NCBI GenBank assembly: GCA_964515395.1
Contig: CAZERC010000001.1
Coordinates: 62,001 to 126,000 of the forward strand
DNA length: 64,000 bases
DNA from: UBA1876 sp964515395
Lineage (GTDB): Bacteria > Synergistota > Synergistia > Synergistales > Thermovirgaceae
Direction: 5' to 3'
In this document: positions 26,734 through 34,788 of the stretch, piece after piece
How positions within the stretch are numbered: position 1 is the first letter of the stretch
Layout: every line of letters begins with the position of its first letter
The notes under the pieces: generated by a model
Database searches by the model: none
Told to the model about the DNA's origin: nothing
Seen by the model: only the letters and a program-made list of their open reading frames with translations
Made by a program: the position numbers and the translations under genes

Positions 26734-27231
26734 CTATCTCTTGTACCCGATGATGTCCCGGAGCAATCCTTTCCTGTCTTCAACATCCTGTTGAGCTTCA
26801 ACCCCTTTGGGAACAAATCCGTCCACAACTCCGACAACACCGCGCCCTTGCGACGTCTCAACGACAACAACCTGCAACGGATTCGCTGTGGCGGCGAAAA
26901 TCCGGCACACTTCCTGAACGTCCTTGATCCTGTTCAGGACATTGATGGGATACCCGTTCCTGAGAAGGATGACGAACACATGTCCTGCGGCGATCCTTTC
27001 AGCTGTCTCTACCGCCGCCTCAACGAGATCTTTGGCGTTGCCGTCCTTTCGTATCAGGCACACTCCGCTGGCTTCACAAAAGGCTATTCCGAATTCAAGC
27101 GACGGAGAGGCCGTCACCAGCGCTTCATAGAGGTCCTCCACGGTCTTGATGAAGTGACTTTGTCCGACGATGATATTGCAGTCTTCCGGAATCACAGCCT
27201 CGGCAACATCCCACTTTTTCACCGTTCCCAT
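26734..27231 (-). CDS. Adenosine-specific kinase family protein (DUF355, COG1839)
   Basis: A 165-residue protein of a family best known from archaea and annotated as adenosine-specific kinase from structural work. Conserved blocks are NIIVGQSHFIKTVEDLYEAL, FGIAFCEASGVCLIR, AGHVFVILLRNGYPINVLN, CRIFAATANPLQV and QGRGVVGVVDGFVPKGVE. It lacks a standard P-loop, as the family does, so the kinase role rests on family annotation only. ATG at 27231 with GGAGG 8 nt upstream. The GTG at 27240 sits inside the ribosome site. No functional partner next to it. Confidence 0.9.
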   Translation of the reverse strand: MGTVKKWDVAEAVIPEDCNIIVGQSHFIKTVEDLYEALVTASPSLEFGIAFCEASGVCLIRKDGNAKDLVEAAVETAERIAAGHVFVILLRNGYPINVLNRIKDVQEVCRIFAATANPLQVVVVETSQGRGVVGVVDGFVPKGVEAQQDVEDRKGLLRDIIGYKR

Positions 27232-27287
27232 TTCCTCCACCTCCGGTAAAATTCAATAATTTCCACTGGCGAAACTGATCGTTGCAG

Positions 27288-28145
27288 TCACATCACGTTA
27301 CCCCGTTCACGGTTTCTTTTCGCGGGGATTTTCCCCCTTACGAAGTTTTCGTCACGAAGGTAATCAGCCAGTTTCCGGAAACCGCCTTCCGATGCGGGGG
27401 GCAAAAGAATGTCCGCCACACGCCTGATTTCAAGGGGAGCGTCTTCCATGGAAACGGCGATATCAGCCCTTTCGAGAAGATCCTTGTCATTCAAATGATC
27501 CCCTACCGCTACGATCACGCGTCTTTGTTCCGGCAGGCTCTCGAGATACCAGTCAAGGGCGGCGCCTTTCGACACACCCGGAGGGAGAATATCAAGGAAG
27601 GAATCTCCTGCCATGGTCAACGTCGCCCTGTCTCCGAGCGCCTTTTCTACGGTCCGCCGTACTTCCTGGATGTCCTTCGGGGCGCCATAGGCGATACCCC
27701 GAAAATACCCGTCCCCCACGTCGGGAGAAACAAGGTCTTGCGTCACAGGAATCCCGATGGAGCGAAAATATTCCGCGACTCTGACGTCGCCTGGCCTGCA
27801 GCGGATTCTTTCATCGGAAAACAGTTGAAGCATGACCGGGGCGTCCCAGACCGAAGCCAGGGCCATGGACAGGACGTCGCCCCCGAGAGAAGCCTCTCTG
27901 ATGGCCGTACTTTTTTCGAGATCCATAAGACGCGCACCATCATATACGATGGCCGGGCTTAAGGCCCCGATGCGCAGCGCGTGAGGCAAGGCAGCTTTCA
28001 AAATCCTTCCTGTAGCCACATGAAAGGACCAGCCGTCTTCTTTGAGAAGGATACAGGTTTTTGCAACTTCTGCAGGTATGTGATCCTTGTGTGCCAGGGT
28101 GCCGTCAATGTCGGTCACGATCATTTTTTCAACCAGACCGGCCAT
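27288..28145 (-). CDS. HAD-superfamily phosphatase, Cof-like
   Basis: Cytoplasmic hydrolase of 285 residues. Motif I is MIVTDIDGTLAHKDHIP near residue 8 with the nucleophile Asp; motif II lies in SFHVATGR; motif III Lys in GVSKGAALDWYLE; and motif IV is VAVGDHLNDKDLLE. The spacing and the large C2 cap fit the Cof subgroup of sugar-phosphate and nucleotide phosphatases. Substrate unknown. ATG at 28145 with a G-rich run directly upstream. The basic tail KIPAKRNRERGNVM is unusual. Confidence 0.92.
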   Translation of the reverse strand: MAGLVEKMIVTDIDGTLAHKDHIPAEVAKTCILLKEDGWSFHVATGRILKAALPHALRIGALSPAIVYDGARLMDLEKSTAIREASLGGDVLSMALASVWDAPVMLQLFSDERIRCRPGDVRVAEYFRSIGIPVTQDLVSPDVGDGYFRGIAYGAPKDIQEVRRTVEKALGDRATLTMAGDSFLDILPPGVSKGAALDWYLESLPEQRRVIVAVGDHLNDKDLLERADIAVSMEDAPLEIRRVADILLPPASEGGFRKLADYLRDENFVRGKIPAKRNRERGNVM

Positions 28146-28334
28146 CCCCCTTCTTTTGAGAAAAATTCATTCAACGAGATATCCCCTGAAGATTCCTGCA
28201 TGACCTTTGGCATGGTCCGCATTCAAACAGGGGTGAGCACCTGGAAAAGAGAAACAGGCATGCATCTTTTTTGAAATCACTGAATGAACCGGTGGAGTTC
28301 AGATTTCGTGCTTCCTGTCCCTGGGGCCGACAAG

Positions 28335-28370
28335 ACGAAGGGGATCACCCGTCATGGGTGTCCCCTTCGT
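28335..28370 (-). terminator. Putative terminator downstream of ompH
   Basis: ACGAAGGGGA pairs with TCCCCTTCGT around an inner CACCC/GGGTG stem, about 15 bp with one bulge and a 5-nt loop. It is 44 nt past the ompH stop. No strong T tract follows, so efficiency is uncertain. The rest of 28146-28414 shows nothing recognisable. Confidence 0.6.
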
Positions 28371-28414
28371 ACTTCATGTCATTCTTCATTATCTGTTCTT
28401 TTGAAAAAAAACGA

Positions 28415-28861
28415 TCAATTAAGGGCGTGCTTTTTCTTCAGTTCCTGGATGACGTCTTCCGTGATATCCGTCCCTCCGAAAAAGACCTGATCCTTGTCCA
28501 GTACAACGGTAATGGATTTCGCCTTTGCTACCGTCCTGATCGCCAGATCGATATCCTTGAAGAGGGGCTGCATAAGTTTCTGCTCTTCCATGGCAGCTTC
28601 CTGGCGTTTCCTTTCAAAAATCTGCTGTTTTTGCTGGTTGTCCGCCGTCTGATCAATCGCGGATTTTGCTTCCTGCTGCTTATTTTCGACCACGGATTTA
28701 ATCTTTTGCTGAACTTCCTGGAATTTGGGATGCTGGAAAAGCACCTTCTGGGGATCGATGACACCCACTTTTTCCTGCGCAGCTGCCATTCCTGCCAGTG
28801 CGGCAACAAGAAACACGCTCATGACAAAAACAGCTGCGATTCTTCGCGTGTTGATAACCAT
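28415..28861 (-). CDS. OmpH/Skp-family periplasmic chaperone-like protein
   Basis: A 148-residue exported protein. The N-terminal signal peptide (TRRIAAVFVMSVFLVAALAG, cleavage near AAAQ at about residue 29) is followed by KVGVIDPQKVLFQHPKFQEV, the usual OmpH start, then a long charged, Gln-rich helical stretch (residues about 45-115) and the end strand SITVVLDKDQVFFGGTDITE. Skp-type chaperones escort outer-membrane proteins, so this implies a diderm envelope. No bamA or lpxD lies next to it here. ATG at 28861 with AGGAGG 7 nt upstream. Confidence 0.92.
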   Translation of the reverse strand: MVINTRRIAAVFVMSVFLVAALAGMAAAQEKVGVIDPQKVLFQHPKFQEVQQKIKSVVENKQQEAKSAIDQTADNQQKQQIFERKRQEAAMEEQKLMQPLFKDIDLAIRTVAKAKSITVVLDKDQVFFGGTDITEDVIQELKKKHALN

Positions 28862-28895
28862 AAAAGAACCTCCTTTGGCGGCATTCATGCGCTTT

Positions 28896-28924
28896 ATTGT
28901 AACTTCCACACCACGGCGCGTCTA
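28896..28924 (-). promoter_or_regulatory. ompH promoter
   Basis: TAGACG (28919-28924) and TACAAT (28896-28901) are 17 nt apart on minus. A plus-strand TATAAT (28927-28932) adjoins it and could serve the divergent DUF3343 gene, though its -35 is poor. Confidence 0.55.
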
Positions 28925-29002
28925 GGTATAATTACTGATAAAGTGGTAACTTCTCTGGCGTAAGGCCACCCGAATTCCGATCACGATCAAACGGAGGTTG
29001 CA

Positions 29003-29218
29003 ATGGATTGCATCGCAACATTTGAAACGACCCATATGGCAATAACTTTCGAAAAAAATTGCAGAAAAGCCGGCCTGGCCGTCAAAATCGTCCCAATTCC
29101 TCGAGAGTTTTCGGCAAGCTGCGGTCTTGCCTGCAGGTTTCCCTGTTCCGACATGGAGAAAATCAAAAAGATCTGCTCCGAAAAAAACGTCTCCGTGAAC
29201 GCTTTCCACAGCCTGTGA
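29003..29218 (+). CDS. DUF3343 small protein (Se/S carrier-like)
   Basis: A 71-residue protein. It begins MDCIATFETTHMAITFEKNC, has the VPIPREFSASCGLACRFPC core and ends after EKIKKICSEKNVSV. The central PRE-x-S-x-x-CGLA pattern is the mark of DUF3343 (putative Se/S carrier protein-like). These short proteins are often found by selenium or sulfur-transfer genes, but none is adjacent here. CGGAGG lies 5 nt before the ATG. It is divergent from ompH and convergent with comFC, 27 nt away. It carries six cysteines in all. Function is unproven. Confidence 0.85.
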   Translation: MDCIATFETTHMAITFEKNCRKAGLAVKIVPIPREFSASCGLACRFPCSDMEKIKKICSEKNVSVNAFHSL

Positions 29219-29245
29219 TTTTTATCGCTCCCGGAATGACACTCT

Positions 29246-29911
29246 TCACTCCTTGTCGGGAACCCGGGTCCAGACAACGGCCCCGGGAACTTTCACCCCG
29301 TTCCGCTGAAGCACCTCCACGGAGCGTTTCAGGGTCGTCCCCGTGGTGCTGACATCATCAACCACCAATGCCTTTTTTCCGCACAGGGCACCAGGCGAAC
29401 CTGAAAAAATGAGAGCGTTGAGGGGAAGTTCTTTTCTTTCCCGGGCCGTCTTTTCGACCTGTCTTTTCCCCTCCAGGGCCCACTGGAGAACGTTTGCAAC
29501 GGGAATTTCCCAGATTTCCGACATTCCGCAGGCGAGTTCCAGGGCCTGATTATAGGGTCTGTCCGATTTCCTGTGAAGGGGCACGGGAACAATGACGTCC
29601 ACGACTGCCGGCACCGTCATATTCCTGGCAAGGGCCTTCCCCATCTGTCTCCCCAAAGCCCTGTGGCCCTCGTACTTGAACCTGTGAACAAGCCTTTTCG
29701 CCAATCCACGGTGCATTGCCCCATAGACGAGAAAGGGCGCTGCTTCACCGTGCACCATGCAGGGAATGGGCCGCAAACAGTGAAGGCAGACTGGTTTTGC
29801 CGTTTTCACTATGGAATCGAGGCACTCCAAACATGCAACTGTTGCAAGCCGCCCGCACACCGGACAACTCTCCGGCCAAAAAAGATGCAGAATCGGCTCG
29901 AGAAGTTGCAC
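29246..29911 (-). CDS. ComF-family phosphoribosyltransferase-like protein
   Basis: About 221 residues: an N-terminal zinc finger (CPVCG, CLEC, CLHC pairs within residues 15-55) and a phosphoribosyltransferase-like domain with VPVPLHRKSDRPYNQALELA and the PRPP loop KKALVVDDVSTTGTTLKRS near residue 190. ComFC proteins take part in DNA uptake during transformation in competent bacteria, and the enzyme activity is not established. I chose GTG 29911, with GGGAGG 13 nt upstream and a family-like start LLEPILHLFWPESCPVCG. The frame is open to 30001 inside metK. Last gene after metK. Confidence 0.88.
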   Translation of the reverse strand: MQLLEPILHLFWPESCPVCGRLATVACLECLDSIVKTAKPVCLHCLRPIPCMVHGEAAPFLVYGAMHRGLAKRLVHRFKYEGHRALGRQMGKALARNMTVPAVVDVIVPVPLHRKSDRPYNQALELACGMSEIWEIPVANVLQWALEGKRQVEKTARERKELPLNALIFSGSPGALCGKKALVVDDVSTTGTTLKRSVEVLQRNGVKVPGAVVWTRVPDKE

Positions 29912-29946
29912 GGCTTGTTTGCATCCTCCCTTGCTGATGTGCAAGT

Positions 29947-31149
29947 CTAGGCAGTCTGGGCAGCTTTTCTCAGGCTTTCCGCCCTGTCGATACGTTCCCA
30001 CGCCGGGACCGGATCGAGGTCAATCCGTCCCATGTGCCCATATGCCGCGATTCTCCGGTAAAGAGGCTTCCGCAAGTCAAGATCACGGATAATGGCTGCC
30101 GGACGGAAATCGAAATGTTCCCTGACGAGTTCGGTCAGTTTAAAATCGGGAAGGGAACCCGTTCCCTGGGTATCCACCATGACCGACACGGGATGCGCAA
30201 CACCAATGGCATAGGCCACCTGGATCTTGCATTCTTTCGCCAATCCTGCAGCCACAACGTTTTTTGCCACATAACGCGTCATATATGCGGCGGACCTGTC
30301 CACCTTGGTCGGATCTTTTCCCGAAAAAGACCCGCCTCCGTGGGGCACGATACCACCATAGGTGTCCACCATGATCTTTCTGCCTGTCAGCCCAGTGTCC
30401 GCCATCGGGCCGCCGAGGACGAAACGTCCTGTAGGATTGACGAGGGTTCTCGGGGCTTTTTCAATCAGATACTCCGGAAGGGTCGGTTTGATGACGTGCT
30501 CCTGCAGGTCCGTGTATATCTGGTCCCCGCCAACGGCGGGATGATGCTGGGCCGACACGACAACGGTATCTATGCCGACGGCCTTCCCTTCGGCATATTC
30601 GACGGTCACCTGGGTCTTGCCGTCAGGCCGGAGATAGGGAAGGGTCTTGTCTTTTCGAACCTGGCTCAAACGTCGCGCAAGCCGGTGCGACAGCGCGATC
30701 GGCAGTGGAAGGAACTCCTCGGTCTCATCGCAGGCATAACCGACCATCATACCCTGGTCGCCGGCGCCGACACTGTTGATTTCCCTCTCCGTCATGTTCC
30801 CCTCTCTCGCCTCCAGTGCCATATCCACGCCCTGCTGGATGTCAGCGGACTGCTCATCAATGGCGGTCAAAACGGCACAGGTGTCGCCGTCAAACCCATA
30901 TTTTGCCCTGGTATATCCTATTTCCTTGATGATCTCCCGTGTCAGGCGCGGAATGTCCACATAACAGGACGTGGTTATTTCGCCTGCGACCATGACAAGT
31001 CCAGTAGTTACGAGGGTCTCGCACGCAACCCGCCCCATTGGGTCCTCTTCAAGGATCGAGTCCAGAATTCCGTCGGACACCTGGTCTGCAAGCTTGTCAG
31101 GGTGCCCCTCCGTAACCGATTCAGATGTAAGGAGAAACCGGTTTTCCAA
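29947..31149 (-). CDS. metK: S-adenosylmethionine synthetase
   Basis: Makes SAM from methionine and ATP as a cytoplasmic tetramer. The 400 residues carry SESVTEGHPDKLADQVSDGI near the N-terminus, GAGDQGMMVGYACDET, and the P-loop-like GGGSFSGKDPTKVDRSAAY near residue 265. The start is a TTG at 31149 with GGAGG 9 nt upstream, giving ENRFLLTSESV. An ATG further up at 31230 adds 27 residues through the leader hairpin and is unlikely. A hairpin, T run and palindrome precede it. Confidence 0.97.
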   Translation of the reverse strand: MENRFLLTSESVTEGHPDKLADQVSDGILDSILEEDPMGRVACETLVTTGLVMVAGEITTSCYVDIPRLTREIIKEIGYTRAKYGFDGDTCAVLTAIDEQSADIQQGVDMALEAREGNMTEREINSVGAGDQGMMVGYACDETEEFLPLPIALSHRLARRLSQVRKDKTLPYLRPDGKTQVTVEYAEGKAVGIDTVVVSAQHHPAVGGDQIYTDLQEHVIKPTLPEYLIEKAPRTLVNPTGRFVLGGPMADTGLTGRKIMVDTYGGIVPHGGGSFSGKDPTKVDRSAAYMTRYVAKNVVAAGLAKECKIQVAYAIGVAHPVSVMVDTQGTGSLPDFKLTELVREHFDFRPAAIIRDLDLRKPLYRRIAAYGHMGRIDLDPVPAWERIDRAESLRKAAQTA

Positions 31150-31176
31150 TCCTTCCCACCTCCAGAAAATGTCGCA

Positions 31177-31222
31177 TTTCATATATGAAAACCGAAGCGC
31201 CCTGAAAACCCCGGCGCATCGG
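31177..31222 (-). promoter_or_regulatory. metK leader: hairpin with T run and adjoining palindrome
   Basis: On minus, CCGATGCGCC (31222-31213) pairs with GGCGCTTCGG (31201-31192), one mismatch, 11-nt loop, followed by TTTTC. The T run is part of a perfect 14-bp palindrome, TTTCATATATGAAA (31177-31190), ending 27 nt before the metK TTG. The hairpin may end the upstream DUF3084-zinc ribbon-GNAT transcript, attenuate metK, or both. It does not match a SAM riboswitch class that I can recall. Confidence 0.5.
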
Positions 31223-31245
31223 CAAATCACCCAGCCTTTGATTCG

Positions 31246-31725
31246 TTATGAGTATTCTATCGGTTTTCTCAAAAGCATCAGGGTTCCTTCCTTCTGGACG
31301 AAGCCCAAACGCTCCAGAAAGGGCGCCAGCTCACTGGTATAGGTGATGATCAGCGGGATATCATGAACCCGTGGATGTTCGAGAAGGTAATTCATGAGAG
31401 CCGATCCAAGCCCCTTTCCCTGGTGATCCGGATGAACCATGATATCCCATATGGATCCCCTGAAAACGAAATCAGTCAACAACCTGCAGAAAGCCACCAT
31501 TTTCCCTTCCTTGCGAATGGAAAAACACATGGAAGTCCCCTCAAGCATGCGGTCAATCTGTTCAAGCGACCGGCTCCGCCCCCATTTTGTAAAACGATAG
31601 AGGTCCTGAAGCTCCCTGGCGCTCACTGCGTGCTTGCTGTCGTAAAAGAGATATCCTTGACCGACTCCATTGTTGGTACTTTTCCCTACTCCTGGTTTGC
31701 GGGACTCTTCGTCTGCTCTTCGCAA
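31246..31725 (-). CDS. GNAT-family N-acetyltransferase
   Basis: Acetyl-CoA-dependent acetyltransferase fold of about 159 residues. The motif A region is SIWDIMVHPDHQGKGLGSAL, holding the Q-x-x-G-x-G/A acetyl-CoA loop, and is followed by LIITYTSELAPFLERLGF. The start is uncertain. No ATG or GTG lies in frame near the expected N-terminus. A TTG at 31725 has GGGAGG 9 nt upstream and lies within the end of the zinc-ribbon gene, overlapping it by 40 nt. Substrate unknown. Confidence 0.82.
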   Translation of the reverse strand: MRRADEESRKPGVGKSTNNGVGQGYLFYDSKHAVSARELQDLYRFTKWGRSRSLEQIDRMLEGTSMCFSIRKEGKMVAFCRLLTDFVFRGSIWDIMVHPDHQGKGLGSALMNYLLEHPRVHDIPLIITYTSELAPFLERLGFVQKEGTLMLLRKPIEYS

Positions 31726-31907
31726 AAGGACATTCCTCCCACGATCTTTCGCAGATTGGCCCGGCCATCGGAGCTCACATTCAGCTCCAGCACCTGACTC
31801 ACACCGCAGGCCTTGCACGTCCAGCTGACGCGGGCAACGCCGTCCGAATCAGGTGTACCGGGCAGGATCACCGTTTCGCCACATATCTGGCACGCAACGA
31901 TCAACAT
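31686..31907 (-). CDS. Small zinc-ribbon protein
   Basis: A 73-residue protein with two cysteine pairs, CQIC near residue 6 and CKAC near residue 34, a spacing fit for a zinc ribbon. The rest is LELNVSSDGRANLRKIVGG and an acidic tail ending KSPANQE. No family name recognised. ATG at 31907 with GGAGG 6 nt upstream. It sits 23 nt after the DUF3084 gene and overlaps the GNAT gene, so it is probably coexpressed with both. Confidence 0.75.
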   Translation of the reverse strand: MLIVACQICGETVILPGTPDSDGVARVSWTCKACGVSQVLELNVSSDGRANLRKIVGGMSFCEEQTKSPANQE

Positions 31908-31930
31908 GGAATCCCTCCCATGTCTTGCCC

Positions 31931-33109
31931 TCACGGCAGGACCCGGATTTGAACCCGAACGGGACCCTCCGTGTAAATGTCCTCCGCCGTTTCCACGACA
32001 ATGCGCGGAGGTTGCTCTCGACCGGCGATTTTCTCGATGGCATCGAAGAAATCGGAAGCTTCAAGGTCACCTACCGTACCCCTCAGCGGGTCGGGAAGCA
32101 CCCCATCCTCCCTGGCCTTCTTGTTGATCTGCCTCAAAACTGCATAAAGGGCGTTTTCCGCCTCCCTTTCGCTCAAACCCGAAGGCAACACTTCATCGGC
32201 GAGAACCGTTCCTTCCTGGTAAACGAGTTTCGAGGGATAATCGGAAAGTTCCGCATACACCGGCTCACCGGCAATTGCGTTTTCAGAAGCAAGCAGGCGA
32301 AGGAGAACACGCTCTCCACTTTCCCTGCTTTTTTGCAAAATTTCCGCGATGGAGCTGTCATCTTCAATGACAATTTCCACCCGGCCGCTCCGGGTTCCGG
32401 TTCGATAGGCGATGGTCTGTTTTGCATTCGAAACAAGGTTTTCTCTCAGCCTTTCAGCCGAGGCGCTGCTGTCGCCCGGATCGATAACCGTTTGTGCTAT
32501 CAGCTCACCGGCAAAAACGACAATTTTTCCGGCGCGTAATTCTTCCAGACCTTCCTTGAGAAACTCGGCATCCGCCCGCAGTCGTTCTATCTGGCGATTC
32601 AGCAGGGCGCGCTCTTCCCGGAGTTCTTCAAGCTGCTGTTGTGTCAGCTTCTGTTCCCGTCTGGTTTCTTCAAGTTCCTGCTCTACCTGCTCAAGACGTT
32701 TTTCCCGGCTTTCCAATTCGCTCTGGACTTCCGACAACTGAGTCTGTTTCTCTATCAGCGACATCTGGCTTTCGGCAAGCCTGTTTTCCATGGATTCGAG
32801 CTCGGAGCGGTTTTCCTGGAGCTGGGATGTCAGGTCACGTATCTGGCTTTGTACGATTTTCATACTGAAAATCGCCGTACGGACAGTATCGGAGGTCATT
32901 GCGAGGGCTCCAAGTGTAAACAGCATGATAAGGATGCCCGTGACAACCGTCACCAGTGACGATGTGTATCTTGGGCGCAAACCAAAGAGGCTGATGCGCT
33001 TTTTTCCGATACGCATCCCAACTATGTCACCGATAAAGGAAACAACGGCGCTGACGATCAAGAGCATGACCACCAGCGTCCAGTTCAGTTCAGGCAGGCT
33101 GGGAAGCAC
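31931..33109 (-). CDS. DUF3084 membrane-anchored coiled-coil protein
   Basis: A 392-residue protein. Two N-terminal membrane helices (about residues 12-34 and 50-72) enclose a short basic loop GMRIGKKRISLFGLRPRYTS. A long coiled coil (about 85-185) of Glu, Gln, Arg and Leu heptads follows. The C-terminal globular half includes AGELIAQTVIDPGDSS, GRVEIVIEDDSSIAE and ends EGPVRVQIRVLP. This layout matches DUF3084, known from cyanobacteria and Synergistota-like genomes, of unknown function. A tether or scaffold role at the membrane is only a guess. GTG start at 33109, GAGGAGG 10 nt upstream. First gene of its unit. Confidence 0.88.
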   Translation of the reverse strand: MLPSLPELNWTLVVMLLIVSAVVSFIGDIVGMRIGKKRISLFGLRPRYTSSLVTVVTGILIMLFTLGALAMTSDTVRTAIFSMKIVQSQIRDLTSQLQENRSELESMENRLAESQMSLIEKQTQLSEVQSELESREKRLEQVEQELEETRREQKLTQQQLEELREERALLNRQIERLRADAEFLKEGLEELRAGKIVVFAGELIAQTVIDPGDSSASAERLRENLVSNAKQTIAYRTGTRSGRVEIVIEDDSSIAEILQKSRESGERVLLRLLASENAIAGEPVYAELSDYPSKLVYQEGTVLADEVLPSGLSEREAENALYAVLRQINKKAREDGVLPDPLRGTVGDLEASDFFDAIEKIAGREQPPRIVVETAEDIYTEGPVRVQIRVLP

Positions 33110-33193
33110 TTCCTTGAGACCTCCTCCATATCCGCAACAACGTTAGCACAAAGAGAGATCCTTCGCATTACCCCCTGGAAGGAACACAAGAAT

Positions 33194-33223
33194 GCAGGGG
33201 GAGCGGGCATCCGCTCCCCCTGC
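33194..33223 (-). terminator. Terminator downstream of lat
   Basis: GCAGGGGGAGCGG pairs with CCGCTCCCCCTGC, 13 bp with a 4-nt loop, 27 nt past the lat stop. The minus strand continues ATTCTTG, a weak T tract. Confidence 0.75.
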
Positions 33224-33250
33224 CGGTACTACCTGGGTTTTTTGATTTCT

Positions 33251-34624
33251 CTAGGCGTTCTCTTTTCTGAGCTCGCCAAGGACTTCCCTTGTAACGTCAA
33301 GTCCTTTCTGCAGGTCCTTTTCGGAGATGTTCAACGCCGGCCGGAATCTGATGGAAACATCGCCGCAGGGCAGCACGAGCACGTGCTTGGCGTGGAACTT
33401 CTGAACGGCCTTGTTCCGCATCTCGGAGCTGTGGAAGTCGTAGGCGCACATGAGTCCCTTGCCCCGGGCGTTCCAGATCATGTCAGGATATTCCTTCTGG
33501 ATCTCATGGAGCCCCTCAAGCAGCTTCGGTCCCGCGGTGCCGGCCACGTAATCCAGGACATTGTCCTCTTCATAGATCTCGAGATACCTTGTCGACCTCA
33601 CCATGTCGACAAGGTTGCCGCCCCAGGTGGAGTTGATGCGGCTCGAAATCTTGAAGCAGTTGTCATCGACTTCATCAAGCCGCGGGCCGGCAACAAGTCC
33701 GCAGATCTGTGCCTTCTTCCCGAAGGCGAACATGTCCGGCTTGACCGGAGAATGGTGCTCGAAAGCCCACATCTTGCCGGTGATCCCCATGCCGCACTGG
33801 ACTTCGTCGAAAATAAGAAGAATGTCGTTTTCATCGCAGATTTCACGCAGCTGCTGGAAGAACTCGGTCCGGAAATGATTGTCGCCGCCTTCGCCCTGGA
33901 TCGTCTCGATGATGATCGCACAGATGTCATCGGGATTCTCCCAGATGGCCTGTTTGATCTGCTTGATGGAAACGCGTTCGAGCCATTCCACGATGCCGAG
34001 GTTTTCCTCGAGGGGCCAGTAAATCTTCGGGTTCAGGACGCGGGGCCAGTCATACTGGGCAAAATACTGGTACTTGTTGGGGTCATGGGTGTTGGTGACC
34101 GTCAGGGTGTACCCGCTTCGTCCGTGAAAGGCCTCATTGAAATGCAGGACCTTGGTGCCCTTTTTGCCCTTGATGGCGTCTCCCTTGCTGATCTTGCCCT
34201 GCTTGAGCAATTTCTGGACCTTCCAGTCCATGGCGACCTTGAAGGTGTTTTCCACTGCAAGCGTTCCATAGTCGATCAGGAAGATGTGGTTGAATCCGTC
34301 GGGAACTGCGATATCGCCGAAGGTCTTGACGAACTTGGCGAGTTCCTGGGTGTAAATGTCCGAATTTGCGACCTTGTTGATGGCTGACCGGAAAATCGTC
34401 TCCTTGAATTCGTCGTTTGCCAGCTTGGGATGGTTCATGCCGAAGGGCGAAGAGGCAAAAAAGGTGTAGAAATCAAGCCATTCCGCACCGTCAAGTTTGT
34501 TGACCATGTGGGATCCCTGGGATTTCTCCATGTCGATGACAATGTCGAAACCGTCCCGAAGCAACAATTTTGAAATTTCCGAAAAAACATCCTGCGGTGC
34601 TACATCTCTGTTAACCTTTGCCAT
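33251..34624 (-). CDS. lat: L-lysine 6-aminotransferase
   Basis: PLP enzyme that moves the epsilon-amino group of lysine to 2-oxoglutarate, giving aminoadipate semialdehyde (as piperideine-6-carboxylate) and glutamate. The 457 residues contain LDFYTFFASSPFGMNHPKL, HFNEAFHGRSGYTL, IIIETIQGEGGDNHF, LLIFDEVQCGMGITGKMW with the PLP-binding Asp, and the Schiff-base Lys in MFAFGKKAQICG. This last block and the overall sequence resemble mycobacterial LAT rather than ornithine or GABA aminotransferases. Likely used in lysine fermentation or assimilation, an inference. ATG at 34624 with GGGAGG 8 nt upstream. Single gene with its own AT-rich control region. Confidence 0.92.
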   Translation of the reverse strand: MAKVNRDVAPQDVFSEISKLLLRDGFDIVIDMEKSQGSHMVNKLDGAEWLDFYTFFASSPFGMNHPKLANDEFKETIFRSAINKVANSDIYTQELAKFVKTFGDIAVPDGFNHIFLIDYGTLAVENTFKVAMDWKVQKLLKQGKISKGDAIKGKKGTKVLHFNEAFHGRSGYTLTVTNTHDPNKYQYFAQYDWPRVLNPKIYWPLEENLGIVEWLERVSIKQIKQAIWENPDDICAIIIETIQGEGGDNHFRTEFFQQLREICDENDILLIFDEVQCGMGITGKMWAFEHHSPVKPDMFAFGKKAQICGLVAGPRLDEVDDNCFKISSRINSTWGGNLVDMVRSTRYLEIYEEDNVLDYVAGTAGPKLLEGLHEIQKEYPDMIWNARGKGLMCAYDFHSSEMRNKAVQKFHAKHVLVLPCGDVSIRFRPALNISEKDLQKGLDVTREVLGELRKENA

Positions 34625-34715
34625 TCTTACTGCCTCCCTGCAATGATATTTGGGCCTTCCCGAAGCGCCCATAACTGTTTACCATCCACGTTTTATAGTT
34701 TATATGACAGTTTTC

Positions 34716-34785
34716 ATTCTCACACAGAAAGGAAAATATTTCAACACTCTTTCGTTAATTCGGAATATTGTTTCCTATGTGAGAA
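34716..34785 (-). promoter_or_regulatory. lat control region with promoter and split dyad
   Basis: TTGAAA (34739-34744) and the extended -10 TGT-GAGAAT (34716-34721) are 17 nt apart on minus. Arms TTCTCACA (34717-34724) and TGTGAGAA (34778-34785) form an inverted repeat 53 nt apart, one arm covering the -10. The whole stretch is AT-rich against its surroundings. A looping repressor or a regulator responding to lysine would fit. Confidence 0.4.
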
Positions 34786-34788
34786 ATT

